The notes beneath the pieces were generated by a model. That model searched no databases. It had not been told where the DNA came from and was given only the letters and a program-made list of their open reading frames with translations. Positions 37,722 to 46,400 of a stretch of DNA of 64,000 nt are shown in pieces. Made by a program: the position numbers and the translations under genes. Origin of the DNA: Chitinimonas sp. BJYL2 (GTDB lineage: Bacteria > Pseudomonadota > Gammaproteobacteria > Burkholderiales > Chitinimonadaceae); assembly GCF_027257935.1 (NCBI RefSeq), contig NZ_JANZKW010000001.1, forward strand, positions 806,001 through 870,000. Direction: 5' to 3'. The stretch's first letter is position 1; the number at the start of each line of letters is the position of its first letter.

Positions 37722-38163
37722 GGAGCCGGTATTTGATCTTGTGGGTCTGGAAAGGGGCGGGGTCGAGACCGGCAGGCATATCCGGATAGCGCCCGGCTTT
37801 TTCGATGGCACGGCGCACCGCCGTATCGAAAGCCTTCACGCCACTGGATTTGACGGTCTTGACCGAACGTACCCGCAGATCCGGCCCGAGTACAACCTGT
37901 ACCAGCGTTTCCGGATTCCCACGGGGCAGGGTCTTGGGCTTGTACAGCATGTGCCCGCGTATCAAACGACGTACCTTGTCCACATACTCACCCAGCAATT
38001 GTTCGCGGCTGGGCGGCGGCGGAGGTGGCGGTTCGACCACCACCGGGGGCGCAGGTTCCACCGGCGGGGCAAGAGGTGCGGGCGGCGGCAAGGGCTTGGC
38101 GCAAGCGCCCAGCACCAGGATCAGGATCAGGGAGGCGGCCAGCGCCGCACGCAGTCTATTCAT
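37708..38163 (-). CDS. Lipoprotein with TolA/TonB C-terminal-like domain
   Basis: The 151-residue protein has a lipobox (LVLGAC, Cys21), a proline-rich linker with a run of seven prolines (about 25-52) and a domain that parallels the C-terminus of neighbouring TolA: KVRRLIRGHM, RGNPETLVQVVL, KSSGVKAFDTAVRRAIEKAGRYP and a final KIKYRLHD, against KVRNLIRRNM, RGNPEAEFEVTL, KSSGVVAFDDAVKRAILRAGQYP and LKYRLRD in TolA. It looks like a duplicated TolA domain placed on an outer-membrane lipid anchor. The ATG at 38163 overlaps the tolA 3' end by 8 nt. Confidence 0.85.
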   Translation of the reverse strand: MNRLRAALAASLILILVLGACAKPLPPPAPLAPPVEPAPPVVVEPPPPPPPSREQLLGEYVDKVRRLIRGHMLYKPKTLPRGNPETLVQVVLGPDLRVRSVKTVKSSGVKAFDTAVRRAIEKAGRYPDMPAGLDPAPFQTHKIKYRLHDLI

Positions 38164-38959
38164 CACGTAAGCGGTACTTGAGGGTGTGCTTGCGCAGCTT
38201 GCCGAAGTCCGCGCCCGCCGTCAGTGCAGGATACTGGCCTGCACGCAGGATGGCGCGCTTCACGGCGTCGTCAAACGCCACCACACCGCTGGATTTCTTG
38301 AGTTCTGCGCCCATCACGGTCATGTCGGGCAGCAGGGTGACTTCGAACTCGGCCTCCGGGTTACCGCGGCCATCGTCCGGGTAGCTCATGTTGCGGCGGA
38401 TCAGGTTGCGTACCTTGCCGTAGTAAGCATCCATCGCCCCGGCACGCGCCGAGGCCTCAGCCGCCTGCTGGCGCGCCGCCAGGGCAGCCAGTGACACGCT
38501 CGCATCCACCGGCGGGCGCTCGAACTTGTTGGCCAGCTCAGCCAGCACCTTGTTGGGTTTGGCCTCGGGCTTTTTGGGCTCCGGCTTGGGTTCCGGCTTT
38601 TTCGGTTCGGGTTTCTTCGGTTCGGGTTTGGGCTCAGGCTTTTTGACGGGCTTGGGCTTTTCGATCTCGATATCGGGTTTGACCGGCGCCGGTTCAGGCG
38701 CTGGCTCGGGCTCGACTTCGGGCTCGGGCGGCTGAGGTGCCGGCGGCGTCTCGACCTGCGGTTCAGCCGCAGGCGGAGGCGGCGGCGCTTCCGACCACAG
38801 CTCGACTGACATCGGCGTCACCGGCTCGGTGCGCCATTGCACGCCCACGTACAGCATCAGCCCGATCAGCGCATGCACGGCCACCGCAAGACCAAACGAT
38901 AGCCCCGGGTGCTCACCGCGCTGGACGGCCGTGCTGATCCTTTGTGCTGCTGCGCTCAT
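38156..38959 (-). CDS. tolA: Cell-envelope integrity protein TolA
   Basis: TolA couples the TolQR motor to TolB-Pal at the outer membrane. The 267-residue protein has an N-terminal transmembrane helix (about 21-41), a Pro/Lys/Glu-rich repeat segment (about 57-132) in place of the long alpha-helical domain II of enteric TolA, and a C-terminal TolA domain with GKVRNLIRRNMSYPDDG and LKKSSGVVAFDDAVKRAI. The start overlaps the tolR stop by ATGA. Confidence 0.93.
   Translation of the reverse strand: MSAAAQRISTAVQRGEHPGLSFGLAVAVHALIGLMLYVGVQWRTEPVTPMSVELWSEAPPPPPAAEPQVETPPAPQPPEPEVEPEPAPEPAPVKPDIEIEKPKPVKKPEPKPEPKKPEPKKPEPKPEPKKPEAKPNKVLAELANKFERPPVDASVSLAALAARQQAAEASARAGAMDAYYGKVRNLIRRNMSYPDDGRGNPEAEFEVTLLPDMTVMGAELKKSSGVVAFDDAVKRAILRAGQYPALTAGADFGKLRKHTLKYRLRDE
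38567..38690. repeat. Tandem Lys-Pro-Glu-Pro coding repeats within tolA
   Basis: A run of short degenerate repeats encodes KPEPK and KKPEPK units in the TolA linker. Repeats of this kind vary in copy number between strains and give an extended, polyproline-type periplasmic spacer. Confidence 0.7.
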
Positions 38960-39363
38960 GACTTGGGCATGACCTCAAGACCCACGCGCTCGACGCCACC
39001 TTTCTTGAGCGCATCCATCACCTTGACGATGGCCTCGTAGCGGACTTCCTTGTCACCGCTGATCAGCACCGGGCGATTCTGCGCCGCCATGCGCGACTTG
39101 ATGGTGGCAATCAGGGATTCGGTGTCGTTGATCTTCGTCTTGATGCCGGCATCGTCCAGCTGCATCAGCTCGTCGCGATCCACCATCACCCGCAACGGCT
39201 TTTCATTGAGCGCGCGATCCGCCTTGGCCACCGAGGGCAGATTGACGACACCCGGTTGCAGCATGGGAGCGGCAACCATGAAGATCACCAGCAGTACCAG
39301 CATCACATCGATATAGGGCACGACATTGATATCGGCCTTGGCGCGGCGTTGTCGGCGGGCCAT
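38956..39363 (-). CDS. tolR: Tol-Pal motor protein TolR (ExbD family)
   Basis: The 135-residue protein has one transmembrane helix (about 15-35) with the conserved Asp in NVVPYIDVMLVLLVIFMVA, which carries protons in the TolQR motor. The periplasmic domain ends in DALKKGGVERVGLEVMP. The 3' end overlaps the tolA start by ATGA. It is separated from tolQ by a TraB/GumN-type gene. Confidence 0.95.
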   Translation of the reverse strand: MARRQRRAKADINVVPYIDVMLVLLVIFMVAAPMLQPGVVNLPSVAKADRALNEKPLRVMVDRDELMQLDDAGIKTKINDTESLIATIKSRMAAQNRPVLISGDKEVRYEAIVKVMDALKKGGVERVGLEVMPKS

Positions 39364-39403
39364 GTTGTTTTCCTTGTGCGTGGCAGGCAGCGCGCCCGCT
39401 CAC

Positions 39404-40285
39404 TCAGTATTGTTTGATGCGGAAACCGCGCGCTTTGAGCAGTTCCAGCAGGCTATCTGGCCCCACCAGATGGGCGGCGCCCACGACCACCAGTGCCGGC
39501 TTGGGACCAGCCAGACTGACCACGCGCTCGGCCATGCCGCGGTTGCGCTGCGCCAGCAGCTTGTCGTTGAGGCGACGGCTTACCGCATCGTTGGGAATGT
39601 TCTCTTCGATCAGACGGCGCATGGCGGCCACATTGCCGTTCTGCCAGGCCACGACCATCGCCTCGAACATGGGCTTGAACTGCTGCTTGGCAATCGGCTC
39701 CAGTGCCCCCAGCAACACGGCCAGACTCTCTTCCGTACTCAACCCGTCGAGCAGGTCGAACTGGGATTTGAGGGATTCCAGCTCCACCACCTTCTTGCCG
39801 TCGGTACGCGCACGCTGCAGCAGGTGCATGTCGATACCGTTCTGTGGCTGATAACCAAGGCGCTGCATTTCCATGATCGACAGCATCAAACCCAGCAGCC
39901 AGGGCTTCATGCGGTCGGCCGCCACGCGCGGCAGGTTGATGCGCGCGAGTACGCGATCCAGCTGGCGGTTCTGTGCCGGGCTCAGCATCGCGCCCACGCT
40001 CTGGTCGGCCGGCAGCATGGCCATGGCCATCAGCGGCGCGATTGCGGTGAAGTCGGTCACATCGGCCTCGACAGCCACGGCGTCCGATTCCTTGTAGGCC
40101 GCCTCAATCGCCGGGGCCAGCGGGTACAGATCGGCGCGGCCCACATGGATGGAACCCATGAGCCATACCCGCTCGCCGTCGCGCTCGGCTTCCCACAGAA
40201 ACGACTTGGCCTGCGCGGCGCTTGCCACGCCCGCCAGCAGTACCCAGAAGAACAGCAGGCGCAGCGCGCCCAGGATGCGCATCAT
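39404..40285 (-). CDS. TraB/GumN-family protein inserted in the tol operon
   Basis: The 293-residue protein has a signal peptide (cleaved after AQA, about residue 25) and the TraB/GumN (ChaN-like) pattern: VWLMGSIHVGRADLYPL near the N-terminus, an acidic AVAVEADVTDF, and a C-terminal ALVVVGAAHLVGPDSLLELLKARGF. The family has conserved GxxH and GxxH-type motifs and is proposed to be a metallopeptidase, but function is uncertain. The ATG overlaps the tolQ stop as ATGATG, so it is probably translated with tolQ. Confidence 0.88.
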   Translation of the reverse strand: MMRILGALRLLFFWVLLAGVASAAQAKSFLWEAERDGERVWLMGSIHVGRADLYPLAPAIEAAYKESDAVAVEADVTDFTAIAPLMAMAMLPADQSVGAMLSPAQNRQLDRVLARINLPRVAADRMKPWLLGLMLSIMEMQRLGYQPQNGIDMHLLQRARTDGKKVVELESLKSQFDLLDGLSTEESLAVLLGALEPIAKQQFKPMFEAMVVAWQNGNVAAMRRLIEENIPNDAVSRRLNDKLLAQRNRGMAERVVSLAGPKPALVVVGAAHLVGPDSLLELLKARGFRIKQY

Positions 40286-40968
40286 TTGCCGACTTGCCGT
40301 TGCAGAATGTTGCTGAACTCTTCGATGAAGCTGTCGAAGCGGTTGGCCAGACGGTCCACATCGTGCGAAAAGCGGTTGTAGGCCACCACGGCCGGAATGG
40401 CGGCGAACAAGCCGATGGCCGTGGCCACCAGCGCCTCGGCAATGCCGGGTGCCACATGCGACAAGGTGGCCTGACCCACATTGGAGAGGCCGCGGAAGGA
40501 ATTCATGATGCCCCACACCGTGCCCAGCAGACCTACATAGGGCGAGATGGAACCCACGGTGGCAAGGAAGTTGGTGTGCGCATCAAGGCGGTCCACCTCA
40601 CGCTGGCAGGCGGCTTTCATGGCGCGGCGCGTGCCTTCCATCAGCACACCGATATCGATGCCGGCCTGACGGCGCAGCTTGAGGAATTCGGTAAAGCCAG
40701 CCTCGAAGATTTTCTCCATGCCCACGCCGTGGCCATCGCGGCTCAGCTGCTGATAGAGGGCATTGAGATCGGCCCCGCTCCAGAACGAGGACTCGAAGCT
40801 ATCGGTCTTGGCCTTGGCATGACGCAGGCCGAACCACTTCACGAAGATATGCCACCACGACAGCAGCGACATCAGGAACAGGATGCCCATGACAATCTGC
40901 ACCACCACACTGGCTTCGGCGATGAGGCTGAAGATGGACATGTCATTAGTCGTCAATGTTGCTTCCAA
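40282..40968 (-). CDS. tolQ: Tol-Pal motor protein TolQ (MotA/TolQ/ExbB family)
   Basis: TolQ forms the proton-driven motor with TolR. It has three transmembrane segments (about 20-40, 140-165, 175-200) and the family C-terminal region with FLATVGSISPYVGLLGTVWGIM and HVAPGIAEALVATAIGLFAAIPAVVAYN. I keep the TTG start at 40968 because AAGGA lies 8 nt upstream and the encoded NDMSIFSL resembles the E. coli TDMNILDL opening; the ATG at 40941 is the alternative. Confidence 0.94.
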   Translation of the reverse strand: MEATLTTNDMSIFSLIAEASVVVQIVMGILFLMSLLSWWHIFVKWFGLRHAKAKTDSFESSFWSGADLNALYQQLSRDGHGVGMEKIFEAGFTEFLKLRRQAGIDIGVLMEGTRRAMKAACQREVDRLDAHTNFLATVGSISPYVGLLGTVWGIMNSFRGLSNVGQATLSHVAPGIAEALVATAIGLFAAIPAVVAYNRFSHDVDRLANRFDSFIEEFSNILQRQVGK

Positions 40969-40986
40969 CGGGGTATTCCTTGCGGG

Positions 40987-41343
40987 TCAGATTCCAAGAT
41001 CGATGCCGACGCGACGAGCCAGACGGGCAGCGATCAGATAACAGATCACCATGACCGCCAGACTGCCGATGAAACTGGCCCAGAAAGACCAGCCACGGCG
41101 CAGCAGCAAAGGCAGTACAACAAAAAACGGCAGGCTGGGCAGCACAAACCAGAGCGTGGACCAGGACATCTCGGCCACGGCCTGCACATTGCGCTGCTCC
41201 ACATACACCCACGCCAGGGCCAGCAGCGACACCAGCGGCAGCGATTTGATCAACCCGCCCCAGCCGGGGCTCCACTTGGCCACCTCGGTCACGGCCACCA
41301 GCATCAGCGCCGCCAGCACGAGTTTGATCAGGTAGTAGCTCAT
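40987..41343 (-). CDS. DUF3147-type integral membrane protein
   Basis: The 118-residue protein is almost entirely hydrophobic, with four predicted membrane segments, and reads like DUF3147 proteins (YYLIKLVLAALMLVAVTEVAK, then GGLIKSLPLVSLLALAWVYVE). Function is unknown. It lies 18 bp upstream of tolQ, where many proteobacteria have the thioesterase ybgC. Confidence 0.85.
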   Translation of the reverse strand: MSYYLIKLVLAALMLVAVTEVAKWSPGWGGLIKSLPLVSLLALAWVYVEQRNVQAVAEMSWSTLWFVLPSLPFFVVLPLLLRRGWSFWASFIGSLAVMVICYLIAARLARRVGIDLGI

Positions 41344-41385
41344 GCCCGCCCAGCCAAGTCGGGCATTATCGCAAAAGCCGGCATA

Positions 41386-42441
41386 TCAGTCGCCAAACAG
41401 ATCATTGCCACGGCTGGCCGGCTTGAGGCCGAAGTGTTCATACGCCAGCAAGGTCGCCATGCGCCCGCGCGGCGTACGCTGCAACAGACCCTGCTGGATC
41501 AGATACGGTTCCAGCACATCCTCGATGGTATCGGACGCCTCGCCGATCGCCGCGGCTACATTGTCGAGGCCCACCGGGCCGCCGCCGAACTTCTCGATCA
41601 CGGCGGAGAGCAGCTTGCGGTCCATCACATCAAGCCCAGCATGGTCCACATCCAGCATGGTCAGCGCGGCATCGGCGGCATCGCGGGTGATGCGGCCATC
41701 GTATTTGACCTCGGCAAAGTCGCGCACGCGGCGCAGCAGGCGGTTGGCGATCCGCGGCGTACCGCGCGAGCGGCGAGCAATCTCGAAGGCGCCGTCGGCG
41801 TCGATCTCCACATTGAGCAGGCCCGCCGAGCGCGTGACGATGCGTGTCAGCTCATCGGGCGTGTAGAACTCCAGCCGCGCCACAATGCCGAAACGGTCGC
41901 GCAGCGGGTTGGTCAGCATGCCCGCGCGGGTGGTCGCGCCCACCAGCGTGAACGGCGGCAGATCGAGCTTGACCGAGCGCGCCGCCGGGCCTTCGCCGAT
42001 CATGATGTCGAGCTGGAAGTCCTCCAGTGCCGGATAAAGGATTTCCTCCACCACCGGGCTCAGGCGGTGGATTTCGTCGATGAACAGCACATCGTGCGGT
42101 TCCAGATTGGTGAGCATGGCGGCCAGATCGCCAGCGCGCTCCAGCACCGGGCCCGAGGTCTGGCGCAGGTTCACGCCCAGTTCGCGGGCGATGATGTTGG
42201 CCAGGGTGGTCTTGCCCAGACCCGGCGGACCGAACAGCAGCACATGGTCGAGCGCCTCGCCGCGCTTCTTGGTGGCCTCGATGAAAATCTGCAACTGGCC
42301 ACGGGCTTTTTCCTGACCCACATACTCATCGAGCTGTTTGGGCCGCAGCGCGCGCTCCAGCGCCTCTTCCTGGCTGGACTGGCGGCTAGGGGTGACAATG
42401 CGTTCGGGCGCGGCGGTAGCAAGTTTGTCGGTCTGGATCAC
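41386..42441 (-). CDS. ruvB: Holliday junction branch migration ATPase RuvB
   Basis: RuvB is the hexameric motor of RuvABC. The 351-residue AAA+ protein has Walker [12 protein letters not shown], Walker [10 protein letters not shown], sensor and arginine-finger regions ([20 protein letters not shown]) and the C-terminal winged helix ([18 protein letters not shown]-like, here [18 protein letters not shown]). The start overlaps the stop of the NYN-LOTUS gene by ATGA. Confidence 0.97.
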   Translation of the reverse strand: MIQTDKLATAAPERIVTPSRQSSQEEALERALRPKQLDEYVGQEKARGQLQIFIEATKKRGEALDHVLLFGPPGLGKTTLANIIARELGVNLRQTSGPVLERAGDLAAMLTNLEPHDVLFIDEIHRLSPVVEEILYPALEDFQLDIMIGEGPAARSVKLDLPPFTLVGATTRAGMLTNPLRDRFGIVARLEFYTPDELTRIVTRSAGLLNVEIDADGAFEIARRSRGTPRIANRLLRRVRDFAEVKYDGRITRDAADAALTMLDVDHAGLDVMDRKLLSAVIEKFGGGPVGLDNVAAAIGEASDTIEDVLEPYLIQQGLLQRTPRGRMATLLAYEHFGLKPASRGNDLFGD

Positions 42442-43499
42442 GCTGATTCCTTGATGCGGATCGAGTTGTTACCCACCATCTCGACCCAGGCCGGCCATTT
42501 TCCGCCATAAACGGCTTCGGGCGAAAAGCTGCTGCTGTCATAGCGGGCGAGCGCAGCATCCAGATCAGCGCGCACCGCCTTGAGCGAAGCCCATTTGACC
42601 TTCTTGTGACGCGTAATGGCTGCGCGCAGCTGCTGCTCGTAATCAGCCTGGGTCAGTGGTGCGGAACGAGCGGGCTCGGTGGGTGCAGACGGTGTCGGCG
42701 CCACACCGCCATTGCCAGCCTTGGGCCGCACCATCAAGCCGTTGCGGTGGCTTTGCAGCTCGAACAGACCCGATTTGCGCAGCATGTCGGAGAGTTTGCC
42801 GAAACCATAGTTGCGCGAGTCGAATGCCGGTTGCTGCTTGTTGATCAGGCTGCCCACCTCGCCCATGCTGGCCCAGCCGTCTTCATCCAGACTGCGTGCC
42901 ACCACGGCTTTGAGCAGGATTTTGACCGGCTTGTCGAAGGGCAGCAGCACACGCTGCTGGGCGGCAGGGGCCGGTGGTGCATCACGCTTGGTCTCGGCAG
43001 CGGGCTTGTTTTTGCCGCGCTTGCCCTTGGGTGTGGTGCTCGTCGCTTCCACCACGGGACGCGGTTCTTCCTCGTCGGTCAGCACTTCCACGTAAACAAA
43101 GCGGGTGCAGGCTGCCACAAAGGCCTTGGGCGTCTTCTGCTCGCCAAAACCCCAGACATGGCCACCATTCTCGCGCAGGCGGGTGGCCAGCCGGCTGAAA
43201 TCGGAATCGCTGGAAACCAGGCAGAACGCGCTGTAGCGATTGGCATGCAGCAGATCCATCGCGTCGATGACCATGGCGATATCGGATGCGTTCTTGCCCT
43301 TGGTGTTCGGGTATTGCTGAATCGGCTGGATCGCAAACTCGGCACACAGCTCGCGCCATTCCTGATGGTTGGCACGGCTGAAGTCGCCATACACGCGCTT
43401 GAGCGCCAGTGTGCCCAGCGTGGCGGCCTCGGCCAGCACTGCGCGTATCCAGCGCGGCGATACATTATCGGCATCGATCAGTACGGCGACATTGCTCAT
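42438..43499 (-). CDS. NYN (PIN-like) nuclease with LOTUS/OST-HTH domain
   Basis: The 353-residue protein starts with a NYN/LabA-like PIN domain (about 1-140): [32 protein letters not shown] and [21 protein letters not shown], which hold the acidic residues expected at the metal site of PIN-like RNases. A charged linker (about 145-190) follows, then a LOTUS/OST-HTH domain (about 198-265), which in other proteins binds RNA, and a C-terminal helical region. RNA cleavage is inferred. It is inserted between ruvA and ruvB and overlaps ruvB by 4 nt. Confidence 0.88.
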   Translation of the reverse strand: MSNVAVLIDADNVSPRWIRAVLAEAATLGTLALKRVYGDFSRANHQEWRELCAEFAIQPIQQYPNTKGKNASDIAMVIDAMDLLHANRYSAFCLVSSDSDFSRLATRLRENGGHVWGFGEQKTPKAFVAACTRFVYVEVLTDEEEPRPVVEATSTTPKGKRGKNKPAAETKRDAPPAPAAQQRVLLPFDKPVKILLKAVVARSLDEDGWASMGEVGSLINKQQPAFDSRNYGFGKLSDMLRKSGLFELQSHRNGLMVRPKAGNGGVAPTPSAPTEPARSAPLTQADYEQQLRAAITRHKKVKWASLKAVRADLDAALARYDSSSFSPEAVYGGKWPAWVEMVGNNSIRIKESA

Positions 43500-43514
43500 G
43501 GTGTACTCCCGGGA

Positions 43515-44111
43515 TCAACCCTTGGCCAGCGATTTGAGTGCGAGGCGGATGCCGTCGTTCACGCCCACTTCTTCGGGCAGCAGCTTGATCGCCATCTCGG
43601 CTTCTTTGCTGTTGTAACCCAGTGCCAGCAAGGCATTGGCCACATCGTCACGGGCGCTGGCGGGCCGGATGAACAAGGCATCGGCCGGCTTGGCACCCGG
43701 CGCGCTGGTACCGGCAAGCTTGCCGCGCAATTCCAGCACGAGGCGCTCGGCCGTCTTCTTGCCGATGCCGGGCACCTTGGCCAGCCGGGCGGCATCCTCG
43801 CGCTCGATGGTGCTGGCCAGCTCATCGGCCGTCATCCCCGAGAGCACAGCCAGGGCAATCTTGGGGCCGATGCCGGTAATCTTGATCAGTTGCCGGAAGG
43901 TCTCGCGCTCGCTGCGCGTGGCAAAACCGTAGAGCAGCTGGGCATCTTCGCGCACCACCATGTGCACGTACACCGAGGTCGCATCACCCGCATGCGGCAG
44001 CACATATAGCGTGGACATCGGCACATCGAGTTCATAGCCCACGCCACCCACATCGAGCAGGATTTGCGGGGGGTGCTTTTCCAGCAGGGTGCCGGTGAGT
44101 TTGCCGATCAT
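43515..44111 (-). CDS. ruvA: Holliday junction branch migration protein RuvA
   Basis: RuvA (198 residues) binds Holliday junctions and recruits RuvB. It has the OB-fold N-terminus ([28 protein letters not shown]), helix-hairpin-helix motifs ([15 protein letters not shown] and [16 protein letters not shown]) and the flexible-linked domain III that contacts RuvB. The start at 44111 gives the standard N-terminus. A palindromic repeat element lies between it and ruvC. Confidence 0.96.
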   Translation of the reverse strand: MIGKLTGTLLEKHPPQILLDVGGVGYELDVPMSTLYVLPHAGDATSVYVHMVVREDAQLLYGFATRSERETFRQLIKITGIGPKIALAVLSGMTADELASTIEREDAARLAKVPGIGKKTAERLVLELRGKLAGTSAPGAKPADALFIRPASARDDVANALLALGYNSKEAEMAIKLLPEEVGVNDGIRLALKSLAKG

Positions 44112-44152
44112 GGGGTGTCCGTCAGCGTTGAGGAATATCGGATGATGTTTGC

Positions 44153-44241
44153 GTAGGGTGCAATAAGCGCAGCGCATTGCACCGAACCTGGCGCACCCAG
44201 ACGAGTGAAATGATGCAATGCGCGCAGCCTTTGCACCCTAC
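44153..44241. repeat. Palindromic mini-repeat element, copy 1
   Basis: An 89-bp non-coding element has 11-bp perfect terminal inverted repeats (GTAGGGTGCAA at 44153-44163 and TTGCACCCTAC at 44231-44241). A second, inner pair of 10-bp arms (GCGCATTGCA at 44172-44181 with TGCAATGCGC at 44214-44223) lies inside. It shares the 15-mer GCATTGCACCGAACC and the terminal motif with a second copy at 60008-60099. Structure and size fit a REP/MITE-like repeat. It separates ruvC from ruvA. Confidence 0.85.
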
Positions 44242-44249
44242 TCTACCGC

Positions 44250-44768
44250 TCACAGGCTGACCCATCTGCCGCGGCGGGACTTGAAACCCACATTCGCCAA
44301 ACCGCCCGTCGCATGGTTGGCATGGGTCAGCGCACAGGCCAGCGCATCGGCCGCATCAGCCTGTGGCGCGCCGGCCAGATTGAGCAGGCGCTGCACCATA
44401 TGGCTGACCTGTTCCTTGGCCGCATGGCCGTTGCCAACCACGGCCTGTTTGACCTGTAGCGCCGTGTACTCAGCCACCGGCAAGCCCGCCAGCACCAGCG
44501 CCGATAGCGCCGCGCCACGCGCCTGTCCCAATAGCAGGGTCGATTGCGGATTGACGTTGACGAACACCTGCTCCACCGCCGATTGCTGCGGCTGGTAGCG
44601 CTCGCAAACCTCGGCAATGCCGTCGAGCAAGACCTTGAGGCGCTCGGGCAGCGTGCCTTCGCCGGAGCGGATGCAGCCACTGGCCACATAGACGCGCTGC
44701 TGGCCCACAGCCTCGATCACGCCGAAGCCGGTGGTCCGCAAACCGGGGTCGATGCCGAGAATACGAAT
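44250..44768 (-). CDS. ruvC: Crossover junction endodeoxyribonuclease RuvC, apparent ATT start
   Basis: RuvC resolves Holliday junctions. With the start placed at 44768 the protein has 172 residues (E. coli 173) and begins (M)[17 protein letters not shown], the usual RuvC N-terminus with catalytic Asp. Further catalytic acidic residues lie in [13 protein letters not shown] and [15 protein letters not shown]. The codon there is ATT, preceded by AAGGA with a 6-nt spacer. The next in-frame canonical start, an ATG at 44849, would add 27 unrelated residues, overlaps the divergent gene's start codon and lies upstream of a TATAAT box. ATT initiation is therefore the best reading. Confidence 0.88.
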   Translation of the reverse strand: MRILGIDPGLRTTGFGVIEAVGQQRVYVASGCIRSGEGTLPERLKVLLDGIAEVCERYQPQQSAVEQVFVNVNPQSTLLLGQARGAALSALVLAGLPVAEYTALQVKQAVVGNGHAAKEQVSHMVQRLLNLAGAPQADAADALACALTHANHATGGLANVGFKSRRGRWVSL

Positions 44769-44801
44769 GGGAGTTCCTTCAAGTCGCGGTGTATCCTGCC
44801 G

Positions 44802-44807
44802 ATTATA
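44802..44807 (-). promoter_or_regulatory. Candidate -10 box of ruvC
   Basis: A perfect TATAAT on the leftward strand lies 33 nt before the proposed ruvC start codon. A transcript starting about 7 nt downstream would include the AAGGA site and the ATT codon but exclude the upstream ATG at 44849. No good -35 box is visible. Confidence 0.5.
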
Positions 44808-44847
44808 CGTGTCCGGGCTCCAAGCACGGCGACTGAGACAAACGCCC

Positions 44848-46266
44848 ATGGTTCGCAAATACTTTCCCAGCAACCCCAATCTGAGCCAGGAGGCCATGGC
44901 CGAGGCATTCCGGCAGGGCGGTGCCGTGCTCAGCAGCTTGCGCAGCGTGGTGTTCTCGCTGAACCTGGCTCGCGACGAACTGCTGTTCCTGTCGCAGTCG
45001 GCGTCCGAACTCTATGGTGAGCCGGTACCAGTGCTCAGCGCCCATCCCAACTTCTGGCTTGAGGCGATCCACCCCGAAGACAAACCCGCCGTGTGGCTGG
45101 GCATGGACAAAGTCGCCCAAGCTCCCGGCAGCGAAGCCGCGTTCGTCTACCGGCTCGTCGCTGCCGATGGCGACATCACCTGGGTGCAACACCACTGCCG
45201 CATTGCACACAGCGAATCCGGCCAGCCCCTGCGTTTCGACTGCCTGGTATCGCCCACCACGGCGGGCAGCGCGGCACCGCGTCGTAACGAGATCGGCAAT
45301 GCCGTGTTCTCCTCGGCCGGCGATGCGCTGCTGGTGCGCGATGCCGCCACGCTCGACATCCTGGATGGCAATGCCGCCATGCTGGCCATGCTCGCCTGCT
45401 CGCGCGCCGAACTGCTGCGCCAGAAACTGGTGGATTTTTCGGCTGTGACCGAGGGCTTTGATGCCAGGCTTGAAGCCAGCCATATCAGCGCCGCCCGTCG
45501 CGGCCAGCCGCAACGTTACGACTGGCTACTGGTGCCACGCGAAGGCGAACCCCGCTGGGTCGAGGCAATGACTACCCCGCTCAGGCACGCCGACCGCGAC
45601 TGCGTGCTCACCATCCTGCGCGATACCGACCAGCGCCAACGCGAGCATGAGCGCCAGATACTGGCGACCGAACTGGTCGAGCGCAGCCGCGATGCCATGG
45701 CCTGGGCCGACCCGGCCGGGCAGCTCCAGCGCATCAACCCGGCGGGTCACGAATGGCTGCGCATCGGCGAAGAGGCGGTACACGATCTTTTTCTGACCGA
45801 TCTGCTACCCGCCTGGGCGCAACCTCACTTTCTGCAGACCTGCCTGCCCCTGGCCACCAAGGACGGCGTATGGCGCGGCGAGATGGCCTTGGTCAGCCGC
45901 GACGGGCGCAACCTGCCTGTGATGCTGACCCTGATCGCCCACAAGCGCGGTGGTGCACTCAAGGGCTACAGCGTGATCGCGCAGGATATCGGCCCCTGGC
46001 GGCTCAGCGAGCAGCGTTTCAAGCGCGACAAGGAAGCACTTGAAGCGGACATGCTGATGAAGGAAAAGCTGCTGGAGAATGTGAGCGGCGGGCTCACCGC
46101 ACCGCTGGACCAGCTGCGCCAGATCGTGCAGATCCTGGAGCGCAACCCGGCCGATGTGGAGCGTGCATTGCCCCATCTCAAGCGCGCGGTCGAGCAGGCG
46201 CGCCGGCTGGTGGGGGCCACCAGCGAATTCCTCAAGGCCGGGGCCCAGCGCGATCTGCCGCCTTAA
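44848..46266 (+). CDS. Multi-PAS sensory protein with degenerate kinase dimerisation segment
   Basis: The 472-residue cytosolic protein has about three PAS modules: one near 20-130 ([20 protein letters not shown] with a PAC-like tail), a second around 150-270 ([21 protein letters not shown]) and a third around 275-395 ([26 protein letters not shown]). The C-terminus reads [21 protein letters not shown], where a HisKA H-box (ENVSHELRTPL) would be; the phosphoacceptor His is replaced by Gly and no HATPase follows. It may be a signalling partner and not a kinase. Divergent from ruvC. Confidence 0.82.
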   Translation: MVRKYFPSNPNLSQEAMAEAFRQGGAVLSSLRSVVFSLNLARDELLFLSQSASELYGEPVPVLSAHPNFWLEAIHPEDKPAVWLGMDKVAQAPGSEAAFVYRLVAADGDITWVQHHCRIAHSESGQPLRFDCLVSPTTAGSAAPRRNEIGNAVFSSAGDALLVRDAATLDILDGNAAMLAMLACSRAELLRQKLVDFSAVTEGFDARLEASHISAARRGQPQRYDWLLVPREGEPRWVEAMTTPLRHADRDCVLTILRDTDQRQREHERQILATELVERSRDAMAWADPAGQLQRINPAGHEWLRIGEEAVHDLFLTDLLPAWAQPHFLQTCLPLATKDGVWRGEMALVSRDGRNLPVMLTLIAHKRGGALKGYSVIAQDIGPWRLSEQRFKRDKEALEADMLMKEKLLENVSGGLTAPLDQLRQIVQILERNPADVERALPHLKRAVEQARRLVGATSEFLKAGAQRDLPP

Positions 46267-46400
46267 GACTCGGGCGGGCCATCGGGCCAGAAGCCGCCTT
46301 GCATCGCACCATGGTGGTTACCTGATTCCCGCGCGCGCCGGTGCAACGCACCCCGCCGTTTATACATTGCGGGTCATACGCCCCGGCCGCCTTGTTCGCC

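Noticed and set aside
46318-46362. TTGCATCGCACC ... GGTGCAACGCACCC after the PAS gene, considered as a third copy of the palindromic repeat
   Set aside because: Only short pieces of the arms match; the terminal AGGGTGCAA/TTGCACCCT pair and the shared 15-mer are missing.
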